Assembly: GCF_038396845.1 (NCBI RefSeq)
Contig: NZ_CP151587.1
Span: 248,001-312,000 of the forward strand
Direction of reading: 5' to 3'
DNA from: Gymnodinialimonas sp. 57CJ19
GTDB taxonomy: Bacteria; Pseudomonadota; Alphaproteobacteria; Rhodobacterales; Rhodobacteraceae
DNA: 64,000 nucleotides
The position numbers and the translations under genes were made by a program. The number at the start of each line of letters is the position of its first letter. Within the stretch, counting starts at the first letter, position 1. This document shows positions 26,507 to 35,688 of this stretch, piece by piece. Below the pieces are notes generated by a model. That model was given only the letters and a program-made list of their open reading frames with translations. It was not told where the DNA came from and ran no database searches.

Positions 26507-26542
26507 CCAAGGCCCGTGCATCCGCGCGGGCTTTGGTTTTTT
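26507..26542 (+). terminator. Intrinsic terminator downstream of ccr
   Basis: CCAAGGCCCG (26507-26516) pairs with CGGGCTTTGG (26527-26536), ten base pairs with one wobble, followed directly by TTTTTT (26537-26542). It lies 25 bases after the ccr stop and before the convergent murR gene: a classic Rho-independent terminator. Confidence 0.85.
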
Positions 26543-26551
26543 GAGGGGGAC

Positions 26552-27397
26552 TCAGATCTTCAGTGGGGCCACAGCCTCGGCCGCGCCGCTGATCAAATCG
26601 ACCGCCCCATCGCGGATCTGAACAAGACGCAGAAATACAAGATCCAGAAGGATCAATTGCGCATCCCGTGACGTGATAGCCGATGACCGGACCCGTTCTT
26701 CATCGGTGACGGTGCGCAGAGCGTTGCCCGCCAAATCCGCCAGTTGGTTCGGCTGCAAACCCGTCACGGTCAGAATAGTCGCGCCCCGCTGAAGCGCCGT
26801 TTCCGCCACCCGTAACGTCTCTAGGCTGGTGCCCGATTGCGACAAGGACACAAGCACATCTTTGGGCGTCAACGTTGCGGCATGGGCCATCTGGATGTGA
26901 CTATCCGCGTCAAACAGCACAGGAATGCCGAGCTTCTGAAGTTTATAGGCAAAGTCACGGGCCACCAGCGATGATGCACCGACGCCCGAAAGCTGCACCC
27001 TTGCGGCTGCATTCAGTGCATCCCGCGCGGCGTCTAGCTGAGCGGGCGGATTGATCCCAAGGGTTTCCTGCAGTGACTTGATCTTGCTCGACAGCAGTTT
27101 CTGCGCCGTCATCAGGGCGTCGTCGCCGGTATCAATCGTGCTGTGAACCGCATCAATCGGCACCGTCTGCGCGGCTGCGGCCCGGGTGATTTCCATCCGC
27201 AAGTCCTGATATCCCGAAAACCCCAGCTTCTGGCAGAACTTCACCACCGAAGATTGGCTCCGCCCCGACTTTCGCGCCAATTCGATCGAAGTCAGTCGCG
27301 CCATCGCATCGGGATCATCCAGAATCGTATTCGCAATCTGCTGCTCGCCAGCGGACAGTGTGCCCAACTGGGCCTGCATCAAGGTGAGTATAGACAA
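26552..27397 (-). CDS. murR: MurR/RpiR family transcriptional regulator
   Basis: A 281-residue regulator with an N-terminal RpiR helix-turn-helix (LSAGEQQIANTILDDPDAMARLTSIELARKSGRSQSSVVKFCQKLGFSGYQDLRMEI) and a C-terminal SIS sugar-phosphate domain (VQLSGVGASSLVARDFAYKLQKLGIPV, then LVSLSQSGTSLET). It is divergent from murQ, as MurR in E. coli represses murQP and responds to MurNAc-6-phosphate; the same role is inferred here. The chosen start is TTG at 27397, seven bases after GAGGA; ATG 27379 lacks a ribosome site and the upstream open frame runs into the promoter. Confidence 0.88.
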   Translation of the reverse strand: MSILTLMQAQLGTLSAGEQQIANTILDDPDAMARLTSIELARKSGRSQSSVVKFCQKLGFSGYQDLRMEITRAAAAQTVPIDAVHSTIDTGDDALMTAQKLLSSKIKSLQETLGINPPAQLDAARDALNAAARVQLSGVGASSLVARDFAYKLQKLGIPVLFDADSHIQMAHAATLTPKDVLVSLSQSGTSLETLRVAETALQRGATILTVTGLQPNQLADLAGNALRTVTDEERVRSSAITSRDAQLILLDLVFLRLVQIRDGAVDLISGAAEAVAPLKI

Positions 27398-27421
27398 GGA
27401 TTGGTCCTCGGGCTGGCTCGC

Positions 27422-27471
27422 TTTGGAATAACTTATCACAAAAAATTTGACATAGTGGAATAAAAAATTCA
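27422..27471. promoter_or_regulatory. murR-murQ divergent control region with GGAAT sites
   Basis: The 103-base spacer contains TTTGGAATAA at 27422 and the imperfect palindrome TGGAATAAAAAATTCA at 27456-27471, with a consensus TTGACA at 27447-27452 between them pointing toward murQ. The inverted TGGAAT/AATTCA around an A-rich centre resembles RpiR-type operators. The overlap with a putative promoter suits repression, but no good -10 box is visible at standard spacing. Confidence 0.5.
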
Positions 27472-27500
27472 CCCTAAGGCATAGAAGGGGAGTCGCTGCC

Positions 27501-28433
27501 GTGTCTACCGCTGCCAAAACAGACCTTGCATCGCTTGTGTCGGAAGCGAGCAATCCACGCACCGCTGACATCGACCTGATGTCCGCCGCTCAGATCGTGG
27601 CCTGCATGAATGACGAAGATCGCGGTGTTGCCGATGCCGTCGCCCTGACCCTTCCAGCCATCGCTACCACCGTCGATCGGATCGTGGACGCCATCAACCA
27701 GGGTGGGCGGCTGATCTATATCGGCGCGGGCACAAGCGGGCGTTTGGGCGTGCTGGACGCCTCGGAATGTCCGCCGACGTTCTCGGTGCCGCCCGAATTG
27801 GTCGTGGGCCTGATCGCAGGTGGCGATACCGCCCTGCGCCACCCGGTAGAGGCCGCCGAAGATGACGCAGCCAAGGGTGCGGATGATCTGAAAGCCATTA
27901 ACCTGACCGCCCGCGATGTGGTGATTGGCATCGCCGTCAGCGGCCGCACGCCCTATGTGATCGGCGCGTTGCGCTATGCCAAGGACCTTGGCGCTTTCAC
28001 CGCAGCGCTATCGTGCAATCCGGGGTCGGCCATCGCGCATATTGCCGATGCTGCGATTTCGCCTGTGGTAGGGCCCGAAGTCGTGACCGGGTCAACAAGG
28101 CTGAAGTCCGGCACCGCGCAGAAAATGGTGCTGAACATGCTGACCACCGCCAGCATGATCCGCTTGGGCAAGACTTGGGGCAACCGGATGGTGGATGTCA
28201 CGATCTCGAACCAGAAACTCGCAGACCGCGCGGCCGACATGCTGTGCGATGCCACCGGGTGCAGCGCGGATGAAGCGCAGGATTTGTTGCGCCAAAGTGA
28301 CGGCAGCGTGAAGCTGGCCATTTTAATGCAGATCACCGGGCTCGATGCCGACACGGCACGGACCACTCTGGAGGCCGAACGAGGTTTCCTTCGCAAAGCC
28401 ATTGAACGAGCGGGAGAGAATTCCGCCGCCTGA
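27501..28433 (+). CDS. murQ: N-acetylmuramic acid 6-phosphate etherase
   Basis: Cleaves the lactyl ether of MurNAc-6-phosphate to GlcNAc-6-phosphate and D-lactate during peptidoglycan recycling. The 310-residue SIS-domain protein has [26 protein letters not shown] (about 70-95), with the catalytic glutamate in DASE, and [14 protein letters not shown] near 148, the second sugar-phosphate loop. [24 protein letters not shown] near 195 is a MurQ signature. GTG start at 27501 behind AAGGGGAG. It heads a plus-strand operon with an ABC importer, a hydrolase and anmK. Confidence 0.95.
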   Translation: MSTAAKTDLASLVSEASNPRTADIDLMSAAQIVACMNDEDRGVADAVALTLPAIATTVDRIVDAINQGGRLIYIGAGTSGRLGVLDASECPPTFSVPPELVVGLIAGGDTALRHPVEAAEDDAAKGADDLKAINLTARDVVIGIAVSGRTPYVIGALRYAKDLGAFTAALSCNPGSAIAHIADAAISPVVGPEVVTGSTRLKSGTAQKMVLNMLTTASMIRLGKTWGNRMVDVTISNQKLADRAADMLCDATGCSADEAQDLLRQSDGSVKLAILMQITGLDADTARTTLEAERGFLRKAIERAGENSAA

Positions 28434-28470
28434 CTTCACTCATGACACGAACCTAAGGGAGATATCTGGA

Positions 28471-29988
28471 ATGAAAACGATCACATCCACCGTCAAGACA
28501 ACGGCACGGGCGCTGGCGCTGCTCAGCACTGCGCTGGCGGCCCCACTGGCCGCCCAGACCCTTGACCTTGCATGGTCCCAGGACGCCACGGGCCTTGACC
28601 CGCACACGCAACCGGGCTTTGCCACGATCCGCCTGTTGGAACTGATGTACGAGCCGCTGGTGCGCCTGGACGAAGGGTTGGAATTGCAACCCGCGCTGGC
28701 CGAAAGCTGGAGCTTTTCCGACGATGGTTTGCAGCTGACGTTCCAACTGGACGGCGACGCGATGTTCCACGACGGGACGCCTGTGACCTCTGCCGACGTG
28801 CGCGCCTCGTTTGAGCGTATCCTGGACGAGGAAACCGGCGCGATTGCGCGGGCGAACTACACGTCGATCATCAATATCGAAACGCCCGACGACGCCACCG
28901 TGGTATTCGAGCTGGACGCCCCCAACGCGCCGCTTCTCAACGGTCTGGCTTCCGTCAACGCAGCTGTGGTTCCGGCCTCGGCCATTGAGGCGGGTACACT
29001 CGGCACGGAAGTCATCGGCTCTGGCCCGTTCACGTTGGATGCACGCACACCTAACGCCAGCGCCAACCTGTCGGCCTTTGACGCATGGCACGGCGGCGAT
29101 GTGGCATACGACGGCATCAACATCAGCGTGCTGCCGGACGAGACCGCTTTGCTGGCCGCCCTGCGTGCCGGTCAGGCGGATTTCGCGCTTATCAACGACC
29201 CGCTGGTTGCCACGTTGGTGCCCCGCACCGAAGGCCTGCAACTGAACACGGCCCCGACGCTGAGCTACTATGTATTGCAGCTGAACGCATCGCGTGAGCC
29301 TATGGGCGAATTGGCCCTGCGCCAAGCCATCGGCTGCGCTATTGATCGCCAGGACGTGCTGGATGCGGCGCTCCTGGGTGAAGGCGAAGTGACCGGTCCG
29401 CTGACCTCTCCGGCGTATCGCACCGACCCAAGCGGCCTGTTCTGCTACGAGCAGGACCAAGACCGTGCCCGCGAATTGCTGGCCGAAGCGGGCTACGCAG
29501 ATGGGTTCACCGCCACCGTGATCGCCGCCAACGGCGAGCCACCCACCGCCTCGGCCGTGGCGCAGGTGATCCAGTCGCAGCTGTCTGAAGTGGGCATCAA
29601 CCTGGAAATCGAGATGCTGGAACTCAGCGTTTACATTGACCGCTGGTTGGCCGCTGACTTCGACATGGCCGTGGCCCTGAACGGCGGCCGCGTGGACCCC
29701 TACACCATGTACAACCGCTATTGGACACGGGACGGGAACCTGCAGGGGGTCGCCAACTACATCGACGACACCTTGGACACGTTGATGATCGAGGGCCGCG
29801 CCGAAACCGATGAGGCCGCCCGCGCCGAGATCTTTGGCAACTTCGAAAGCCATCTGGCCGAAATGTCGCCTTGGATCTGGCTGTTCACCGGTAACACCTA
29901 CACGGCGCAGACCGAGGGCGTTTCGGGCTTCGTGTCGTCCCCCACGGGTACGCTGTTCGGCCTCGTCGATGTGACGTTGGCGGAATAA
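28471..29988 (+). CDS. ABC transporter substrate-binding protein (SBP_bac_5, Opp/Dpp type)
   Basis: A 505-residue periplasmic solute-binding protein, family 5. Signal peptide MKTITSTVKTTARALALLSTALAAPLAAQ, then LDLAWSQDATGLDPHTQPGFATIRLLELMYEPLVRLDEGLELQPALAESWSFSDDGLQLTFQL, the classic family start. These proteins bind oligopeptides, opines or murein peptides. Located directly after murQ and upstream of a hydrolase and anmK, it probably captures muropeptides or amino sugar-peptides from the periplasm; that ligand is inference. Start ATG 28471 behind AAGGGAG; the open frame extends upstream over the murQ end without similarity. Confidence 0.92.
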   Translation: MKTITSTVKTTARALALLSTALAAPLAAQTLDLAWSQDATGLDPHTQPGFATIRLLELMYEPLVRLDEGLELQPALAESWSFSDDGLQLTFQLDGDAMFHDGTPVTSADVRASFERILDEETGAIARANYTSIINIETPDDATVVFELDAPNAPLLNGLASVNAAVVPASAIEAGTLGTEVIGSGPFTLDARTPNASANLSAFDAWHGGDVAYDGINISVLPDETALLAALRAGQADFALINDPLVATLVPRTEGLQLNTAPTLSYYVLQLNASREPMGELALRQAIGCAIDRQDVLDAALLGEGEVTGPLTSPAYRTDPSGLFCYEQDQDRARELLAEAGYADGFTATVIAANGEPPTASAVAQVIQSQLSEVGINLEIEMLELSVYIDRWLAADFDMAVALNGGRVDPYTMYNRYWTRDGNLQGVANYIDDTLDTLMIEGRAETDEAARAEIFGNFESHLAEMSPWIWLFTGNTYTAQTEGVSGFVSSPTGTLFGLVDVTLAE

Positions 29989-30015
29989 ACGGCAAGCAAA
30001 GGCAGGGCACCCAAC

Positions 30016-30978
30016 ATGAAATATCTTCTCGGACGCCTCGCGGTTTTTCCGTTGGTCATGTTGGGTGTCTCCGTCTTCGTTTTTGTCGCCATCAGATTGG
30101 TGCCCGGCGATGCCATCACGGCAATGTTGGGCACCGAAGGCGGGATGCTAACCCCCGCCCAACGCGAGGCGCTTGCCGCCTACTTCGGCCTCGATCAGAA
30201 CTGGGCCGTGCAATATTTCCGCTGGCTTGGCGGCTTGTTCCGGGGCGATCTTGGCATCTCGGTCACCTACGGCCAGCCGGTGCTGGATATCATCCTCGAA
30301 CGCTTCCCCCTGACGCTGCAATTGGCGCTGATGTCGATGGTCGTGGCCCTTGCCATTGGCCTTCCCGCGGGCGTTTTCGCGGCGACGCGGGCCAACAAGG
30401 CATCGGACCTGATAGTGCGCATCTTCGCCATGATGGGGCAGTCGATGCCCAATTTCGTGGTCGCGCTTCTGTCGATCTACATCCTGTCCGTGGGCTTCGG
30501 CGTTTTGCCTACAATGGGCCGTTTTGTGACCTTCTCGGAGGACCCATTGGGCAATCTGGCGCAGATGATCCTGCCCTCCATCGCCCTTGGCACCGCTTTC
30601 GCCGCCGCCGTCACCCGCATCACACGGGCCGCAATGATGGATATTCTAGGCGAGGATTACGTGCGCACGGCCCGGTCCCAAGGCTTCAGCCAAGGCTATG
30701 TGATCTGGCGCCACGCCCTGCCGAATGCGCTGATCCCCGTGCTGACACTCAGCGGGGTGGAATTCGGCTACCTTCTGGGCGGTGCAGTGATCGTAGAGCA
30801 GATCTTCGCCCTGCCCGGTTTGGGCCGTGTCGTGCTCGACGCGATATTGGAAAGGGACTACGCCCTAGTTCAAGGGGTCATCCTGTTCATCGCCTTCAAC
30901 TTCATGCTCGTAAACCTTCTGGTCGATCTGGCCTACGCCGCCCTTGATCCCCGCATCCGTTATGGAGGCAACGCATGA
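30016..30978 (+). CDS. ABC transporter permease (DppB type)
   Basis: A 320-residue inner-membrane permease with six predicted helices. The N-terminal MKYLLGRLAVFPLVMLGVSVFVFVAIRLVPGDAITAMLG is typical of DppB/OppB, followed by LGISVTYGQPVLDIILERFPLTLQLALMS. The ATPase-contact EAA loop is in ILGEDYVRTARSQGFSQGYVIWRHALPNALIPVLTL (about residues 215-250). It forms the channel with the next permease, whose ATG overlaps its stop (ATGA), and is expected to import the ligand of the preceding binding protein. Confidence 0.93.
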   Translation: MKYLLGRLAVFPLVMLGVSVFVFVAIRLVPGDAITAMLGTEGGMLTPAQREALAAYFGLDQNWAVQYFRWLGGLFRGDLGISVTYGQPVLDIILERFPLTLQLALMSMVVALAIGLPAGVFAATRANKASDLIVRIFAMMGQSMPNFVVALLSIYILSVGFGVLPTMGRFVTFSEDPLGNLAQMILPSIALGTAFAAAVTRITRAAMMDILGEDYVRTARSQGFSQGYVIWRHALPNALIPVLTLSGVEFGYLLGGAVIVEQIFALPGLGRVVLDAILERDYALVQGVILFIAFNFMLVNLLVDLAYAALDPRIRYGGNA

Positions 30979-31814
30979 GCCTTCTGCGCGCCCTCGCCCG
31001 CCATCCGGCCGGCAGCATCAGCTTGATTATCATCGGCATGCTCAGCATCGCAGCGCTTCTGGGGCTGCTGGGTTTGACGCCCCATGATCCCCTGGGCCAA
31101 GACCGCCTTGCGCGGATGCAAGCGCCGGACGGCACCTACCTTCTGGGCACGGACCTGTTTGGGCGCGACATGCTGAGCCGGTTGATGGAGGGGTTGGGCC
31201 GTTCGTTTCTTGTGGCCCTGTCCTCTGTTACCATCGCCGCGACCCTTGGCACATTTCTGGGCCTGACTGCCGCGTGGTTCGGCGGACTTTGGGACGGGGC
31301 CGCCATGCGCACGATGGATATCCTTCTGGCCTTCCCCGCGATCCTGTTGGCGCTGTTGATCGTGGCGATCTTGCAGGCGAGCATGTGGACCTCGATCCTC
31401 GCGATTGCCTTGGTCTATACGCCCATTTTCACCCGTGTCGCCCGTGGCCCGGCCCTGTCACTGAAGACGCGCAGCTTTGTGGATGCGGCGCGGACCTTCG
31501 GCAGCTCTCGTACCTACATCCTGTCGCGGCATCTGCTTGGCAACCTTGTGGCGCCCCTGACGGTGCAATTCACCCTGGCGCTGGCTTGGGCGCTTCTGAC
31601 AGAAGCCGCGCTTAGCTTCCTTGGCCTAGGCACGCAGCCGCCCGCGCCCTCCCTTGGGGTGATGCTGTCGGACAGCCGCAACCTGATGGAGCTGGCACCT
31701 TGGCTGCTGATCTATCCTGCGGTGACGATCATGCTGGCGGTTCTGGGCTTTAACCTTCTGGGCGACGCCCTGCGCGATATCACCGACCCCAAATCGCAGG
31801 AGGGGCGGGCATGA
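30975..31814 (+). CDS. ABC transporter permease (DppC type)
   Basis: A 279-residue partner permease of the DppC/OppC type. After one N-terminal helix (SISLIIIGMLSIAALLGLLG) comes HDPLGQDRLARMQAPDGTYLLGTDLFGRDMLSRLMEG, the extracytosolic signature (GTDxxGRD) of the family. The EAA loop is SFVDAARTFGSSRTYILSRHLLGNLVAPLTVQ near 170-201. Translation is coupled to both neighbours by four-base overlaps (ATGA at each end). Confidence 0.93.
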   Translation: MSLLRALARHPAGSISLIIIGMLSIAALLGLLGLTPHDPLGQDRLARMQAPDGTYLLGTDLFGRDMLSRLMEGLGRSFLVALSSVTIAATLGTFLGLTAAWFGGLWDGAAMRTMDILLAFPAILLALLIVAILQASMWTSILAIALVYTPIFTRVARGPALSLKTRSFVDAARTFGSSRTYILSRHLLGNLVAPLTVQFTLALAWALLTEAALSFLGLGTQPPAPSLGVMLSDSRNLMELAPWLLIYPAVTIMLAVLGFNLLGDALRDITDPKSQEGRA

Positions 31815-33514
31815 CGCTTCTATCCGTCAAAGACTTGCGCGTCGGATTCGGCGTTGAAGGCCAGGAAAAAGAGGTCGTTCACGGCGTCAGCTTTGACGTG
31901 GCCGCGGGTGAAACCTTGGCCATCGTGGGCGAAAGCGGGTCCGGCAAATCCGTGACGGCGATGTCGATCAACCGGCTGGTGGATTTCAGCGGCGGGCGCG
32001 TGCTGGGGGGCAACATTACCTTGGACGGCGCCACCGATATCGTGAACGCGTCCGAGGCCGAGATGCAGCGCCTGCGCGGGCGCGAGATTGGAATGATCTT
32101 CCAAGAACCCATGACCTCCCTCAATCCCGTTCTGAAGGTTGGCACCCAGATCGGAGAGATCTTCGCCAAGCGTCACGGGTTAAGCGGCGGCGCGGTGCGC
32201 AAGGCGGCCATTCGGGCGTTGGACCGCGTGCGCATCCCCGATGCCGCGCGGCGACTGGATCAATCGCCCCACCAAATGTCGGGCGGCATGTTGCAACGGA
32301 TCATGATCGCGATGGCCTTGGCCGGAGAGCCGCGCCTTCTGATCGCCGATGAGCCGACAACAGCCTTGGACGTAACCATTCAAGCGCAGATTCTGGCGCT
32401 TCTGGCAGAGTTGCAGCGCGATACCGGCACCGGGTTGATCTTCATCACCCACGACATCGGCGTCGTGGCGGGGATCGCCGATAAAACCGTGGTCATGCAA
32501 CATGGCGAGGTCGTGGAAAGCGGCACGACCGATGATATCATTGACCGGGCAACCCATCCCTACACCCGTCACCTTCTCAGCGCGGTGCCCCATTTTCGCA
32601 ACGGCGACGCCGCCCGAGCGCCCGCCGAAACGCGCTCCAAACCCGCCCTGAGCGTCCGTGACCTTGCCGTGCGTTTCCCCGTGCGAGGCGGCTTTCGGCG
32701 CAAATCCAAGGGCGTTGTTCATGCGGTCTCGGACGTGTCGTTTGATCTGCAACCGGGGGAGACTTTGGGGATTGTGGGCGAAAGCGGCTCGGGCAAATCC
32801 ACCATGGCCCGCGCGATCCTTGGCCTGAATGAGCCGACCAAGGGGCGTATCGAGGCCGATGGAAGCCGCGCCGTGCAGATGGTGTTTCAGAACCCCAACG
32901 CTTCGCTCAACGGGCGCATGAAGGTGCGCCAACTGCTGGCGGAACCGGTGATCGCGGCGGGCAAACGTGTGGATGCCGAGGCACTGGCGAGGATGCAGAT
33001 GCTGCTTGGCAAGGTGGACCTTCCGTCCGACACTCTGGATCGCTTCCCCCACGAATTTTCCGGCGGACAAAGGCAACGTATCTGCATTGCCCGTGCCTTG
33101 ATGCCGGAGCCCAAGATCCTTGTGCTGGACGAGGCTGTCTCTGCCCTCGACGTGTCTGTGCAGGCCAAGGTCCTGGACCTTCTGGTTGATCTGCAACGCG
33201 ACTTCGATCTGGCCTATCTGTTCGTGTCCCACGACATGGGCGTGGTGGAACGCATCGCCCACCGCATTGCGGTGATCTATGCAGGACAGGTGGTGGAAAT
33301 CGGCCCCTCGCGCGATGTGCTTTCGGCCCCGCAGCATCCCTACACGCGCAAGCTGATCTCTGCGGTGCCTTCGCTGGAACGTCGCCATGTGGATTTCGCG
33401 GTGGAAACCGATGAAGTCCCCTCCACCCTGCGCCCCATCGGGTGGGAACCGGCCCCGGTGACGTGGCAAGAAAACGGCCCCCACCACCGCTATGCAGTGG
33501 AGCCGTCGGCGTGA
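31811..33514 (+). CDS. ABC transporter ATP-binding protein, fused DppD-DppF type
   Basis: A 567-residue protein with two complete ABC domains in one chain. The first has Walker [11 protein letters not shown] (about 38-47), signature [15 protein letters not shown] and Walker [15 protein letters not shown]. The second has [11 protein letters not shown] near 320, [15 protein letters not shown] near 418 and [14 protein letters not shown]. Each domain ends with the oligopeptide-transporter C-terminal region ([24 protein letters not shown]). One fused subunit therefore energises the importer. It overlaps the upstream permease (ATGA) and the downstream hydrolase (GTGA). Confidence 0.94.
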   Translation: MTLLSVKDLRVGFGVEGQEKEVVHGVSFDVAAGETLAIVGESGSGKSVTAMSINRLVDFSGGRVLGGNITLDGATDIVNASEAEMQRLRGREIGMIFQEPMTSLNPVLKVGTQIGEIFAKRHGLSGGAVRKAAIRALDRVRIPDAARRLDQSPHQMSGGMLQRIMIAMALAGEPRLLIADEPTTALDVTIQAQILALLAELQRDTGTGLIFITHDIGVVAGIADKTVVMQHGEVVESGTTDDIIDRATHPYTRHLLSAVPHFRNGDAARAPAETRSKPALSVRDLAVRFPVRGGFRRKSKGVVHAVSDVSFDLQPGETLGIVGESGSGKSTMARAILGLNEPTKGRIEADGSRAVQMVFQNPNASLNGRMKVRQLLAEPVIAAGKRVDAEALARMQMLLGKVDLPSDTLDRFPHEFSGGQRQRICIARALMPEPKILVLDEAVSALDVSVQAKVLDLLVDLQRDFDLAYLFVSHDMGVVERIAHRIAVIYAGQVVEIGPSRDVLSAPQHPYTRKLISAVPSLERRHVDFAVETDEVPSTLRPIGWEPAPVTWQENGPHHRYAVEPSA

Positions 33515-34482
33515 GTTTTCAGGCCGCATGGGCCGTGGCTGATGCGGCCGTGAACGAAGGGCGTATCCCCGGCGCCGTGCTAGGCGTGGTGAATGGGCAG
33601 GGAAGGCATGTGGCTTGGGCGGGGTCGGCTGCCTTGGTGCCCGATCCCGCGCCCGTGACGCGGGACACGATCTTCGATCTCGCCTCTCTGACCAAGCCCG
33701 TGTTTACAACGGAACGCATCCTGTCCCATGCCCACGCCGGACGGTTGGACCTTGATGCACCGCTGACCAGCGTCATCCCCGACTTTCGCCAATACAACGC
33801 CGAGTGTTGGGAGCGCGCCACCACGTTTCGCGACTGCCTTGGCCATCGCACGCACTTCCCCGCCGTGGCCCCGATTTATACCCACGGCCATGACCCCGCG
33901 ACCCTGCGGGCTTTCGTATTGCAACGGGAATGGCCCCGGGTTGAAAACCCGGTCTACTCGGACATCAACTTCATCCTTCTTGGCATCGCGTTGGAACGGG
34001 TCGAGGGCTGCTTGGTCCACGACATGGACCCCGGCCCCGGCTTCACTTTCACCCCCCCGCCCGAGGCTTGCGCCGCAACGGAAGCCTGCACATGGCGGGG
34101 CCGCGTCATGCGCGGCGAGGTCCATGATGAGAATTGCTACGCCCTTCAAGGCACCGGCCACGCGGGGTTGTTCGGCACCGCCGACGCCTTGCTAAATTTC
34201 GGCGAGGCTCTGCTCGGACGCGGCCCTGACCTGACGTGCGAGGCCCTTTCCGACCAGCGCACCCACGGGTGGGAAATCCGCTTTCCCAATTGGTCGGGCG
34301 GGCAGAAATGTGGGCCGAAAACGATCGGACACACCGGGTTTACCGGCACGGGCCTTTGGGTGGATCACGCAGCGGGCCAAGTCTGGACCCTGCTGACCAA
34401 TCGCGTTCACCCCTCTCGTCATGCCGAGACCCGGATCGCGACGCTAAGACAAGAAGTGGGAGACGCGCTTTATGGCACATGA
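33511..34482 (+). CDS. Beta-lactamase-family serine hydrolase
   Basis: A 323-residue serine hydrolase of the class C beta-lactamase/penicillin-binding fold. The nucleophile motif SxxK is in FDLASLTKPVFTTE (about 54-67); the second motif reads VYSDINF, Y-S-D instead of Y-A/S-N; the third is GHTGFTG near residue 280. No Sec signal peptide is seen, suggesting cytosolic action. In this operon it may trim peptide from imported muropeptides, as an amidase or carboxypeptidase; esterase activity is an alternative. GTG start overlaps the ATPase stop (GTGA) and the end overlaps anmK by 11 bases. Confidence 0.82.
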   Translation: MSFQAAWAVADAAVNEGRIPGAVLGVVNGQGRHVAWAGSAALVPDPAPVTRDTIFDLASLTKPVFTTERILSHAHAGRLDLDAPLTSVIPDFRQYNAECWERATTFRDCLGHRTHFPAVAPIYTHGHDPATLRAFVLQREWPRVENPVYSDINFILLGIALERVEGCLVHDMDPGPGFTFTPPPEACAATEACTWRGRVMRGEVHDENCYALQGTGHAGLFGTADALLNFGEALLGRGPDLTCEALSDQRTHGWEIRFPNWSGGQKCGPKTIGHTGFTGTGLWVDHAAGQVWTLLTNRVHPSRHAETRIATLRQEVGDALYGT

Positions 34483-35617
34483 CACTGAAATGCGCTGGTG
34501 CGTAGGTTTGATGACCGGCACCGTTTTGGACGGGAATATCGACGTCGCCCTCCTGCAAACCGATGGAGAGACCATTGGGGCCTTCGGGCCCTACGCGCTC
34601 TATCCCTATGACACGGAAACCAACGAGATCCTTGCCCAATGCCTGAATGACGCGAAGGATTGGGCCTTCGACGGCCCCGAGCCCGCGATTTTCGCGCAGG
34701 CCGAGGCGCGGATCACGCAGGCGCAATCGGAGGCGGTGGCAAGATTGGTCAAGGACGCGGGCCTGACCATGGACGACATCGCGGCTGTGGGTTTTCACGG
34801 GCAAACTGTCCTGCACCGCGCGCCGTCATCTGGGCAACTTGGGCAGACACGGCAATTGGGCGACGGCCCGGCCATGGCGCACCGTCTGGGCACCGAAGTT
34901 GTCTATGATTTCCGCAGTGCTGACATGGCTGCCGGGGGACAAGGCGCGCCGTTGTCGGCCATCTATCACGATGCGCTGCTTTCGACTCTCGATGATGCCG
35001 AAGGAACGGCGATCCTGAACCTTGGCGGTGTAGCGAATGTCACGGGACGCGATGCGGACGGCACCCTTGCCGCTTTTGATACCGGCCCCGCCAACGCGCC
35101 GATAAATGACTTCATGGGCCTACGGGGATTGGGCGATATGGACCGCGACGGAAGGCTCGCGGCTACGGGGGCAGTTGACATGACCCTACTCAATCGCGCG
35201 TTGGAGCATCCCTATTTGTCCAAACCTTACCCCAAATCCTTGGACCGCTTTGACTTTGGCCACGCCTGGGTGTCCGCCCTGTCTGACGCCGATGGCGCCG
35301 CGACGCTCACCGCCTTTACCGCCGCTGCGATCGGACGCGGCCTGGACCGCCTGCCCGTGCGCCCCTCCCGCTTGATTGTGTGTGGCGGCGGGCGTCACAA
35401 TCCCACGCTTCTGAAAATGATCGGCATATATGCCTCTGTGGCAGTGGAAAAGGCCGAGGATCATGGTTGGGAAGGCGACGCCACAGAAGCACAGTGCTTT
35501 GCATATCTGGCGATGCGCCGCCTGCGGGAGCTTCCGGTGACATTCTGGGGCACGACGGGCGTGGTAGAGCCGATGACCGCGGGACGCATGGCCTCGGACG
35601 AGAGGGGTTGCGCCTAG
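34472..35617 (+). CDS. anmK: Anhydro-N-acetylmuramic acid kinase
   Basis: Converts 1,6-anhydro-MurNAc with ATP to MurNAc-6-phosphate, the substrate of MurQ. The 381-residue protein has the ATP-binding start WCVGLMTGTVLDGNIDVALLQTDG (about 9-32; classical GLMSGTSxDGID), AAVGFHGQTVLHRAPS near 107, and the catalytic region YDFRSADMAAGGQGAPLSAIYHDALL (about 146-171) with the aspartate proposed as base. Length fits the family. Its presence in one operon with murQ makes the recycling function secure. ATG 34472 lies inside the end of the hydrolase gene. Confidence 0.95.
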   Translation: MAHDTEMRWCVGLMTGTVLDGNIDVALLQTDGETIGAFGPYALYPYDTETNEILAQCLNDAKDWAFDGPEPAIFAQAEARITQAQSEAVARLVKDAGLTMDDIAAVGFHGQTVLHRAPSSGQLGQTRQLGDGPAMAHRLGTEVVYDFRSADMAAGGQGAPLSAIYHDALLSTLDDAEGTAILNLGGVANVTGRDADGTLAAFDTGPANAPINDFMGLRGLGDMDRDGRLAATGAVDMTLLNRALEHPYLSKPYPKSLDRFDFGHAWVSALSDADGAATLTAFTAAAIGRGLDRLPVRPSRLIVCGGGRHNPTLLKMIGIYASVAVEKAEDHGWEGDATEAQCFAYLAMRRLRELPVTFWGTTGVVEPMTAGRMASDERGCA

Positions 35618-35688
35618 GCTTGGCGCAGCGAAAAAGTCAGGCAAACGCTTGATCCTGACGACCTTATTCTTGTGCAGTAGGAACCCCC

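Noticed and set aside
28453..29853. A 466-codon minus-strand open frame opposite the first substrate-binding protein
   Set aside because: Antisense to a full-length SBP_bac_5 gene; its translation has no family features and a shadow-type composition.
32180..33529. A 449-codon minus-strand open frame opposite the fused ATPase
   Set aside because: The plus strand encodes an ABC ATPase with all Walker and signature motifs; the antisense frame has none.
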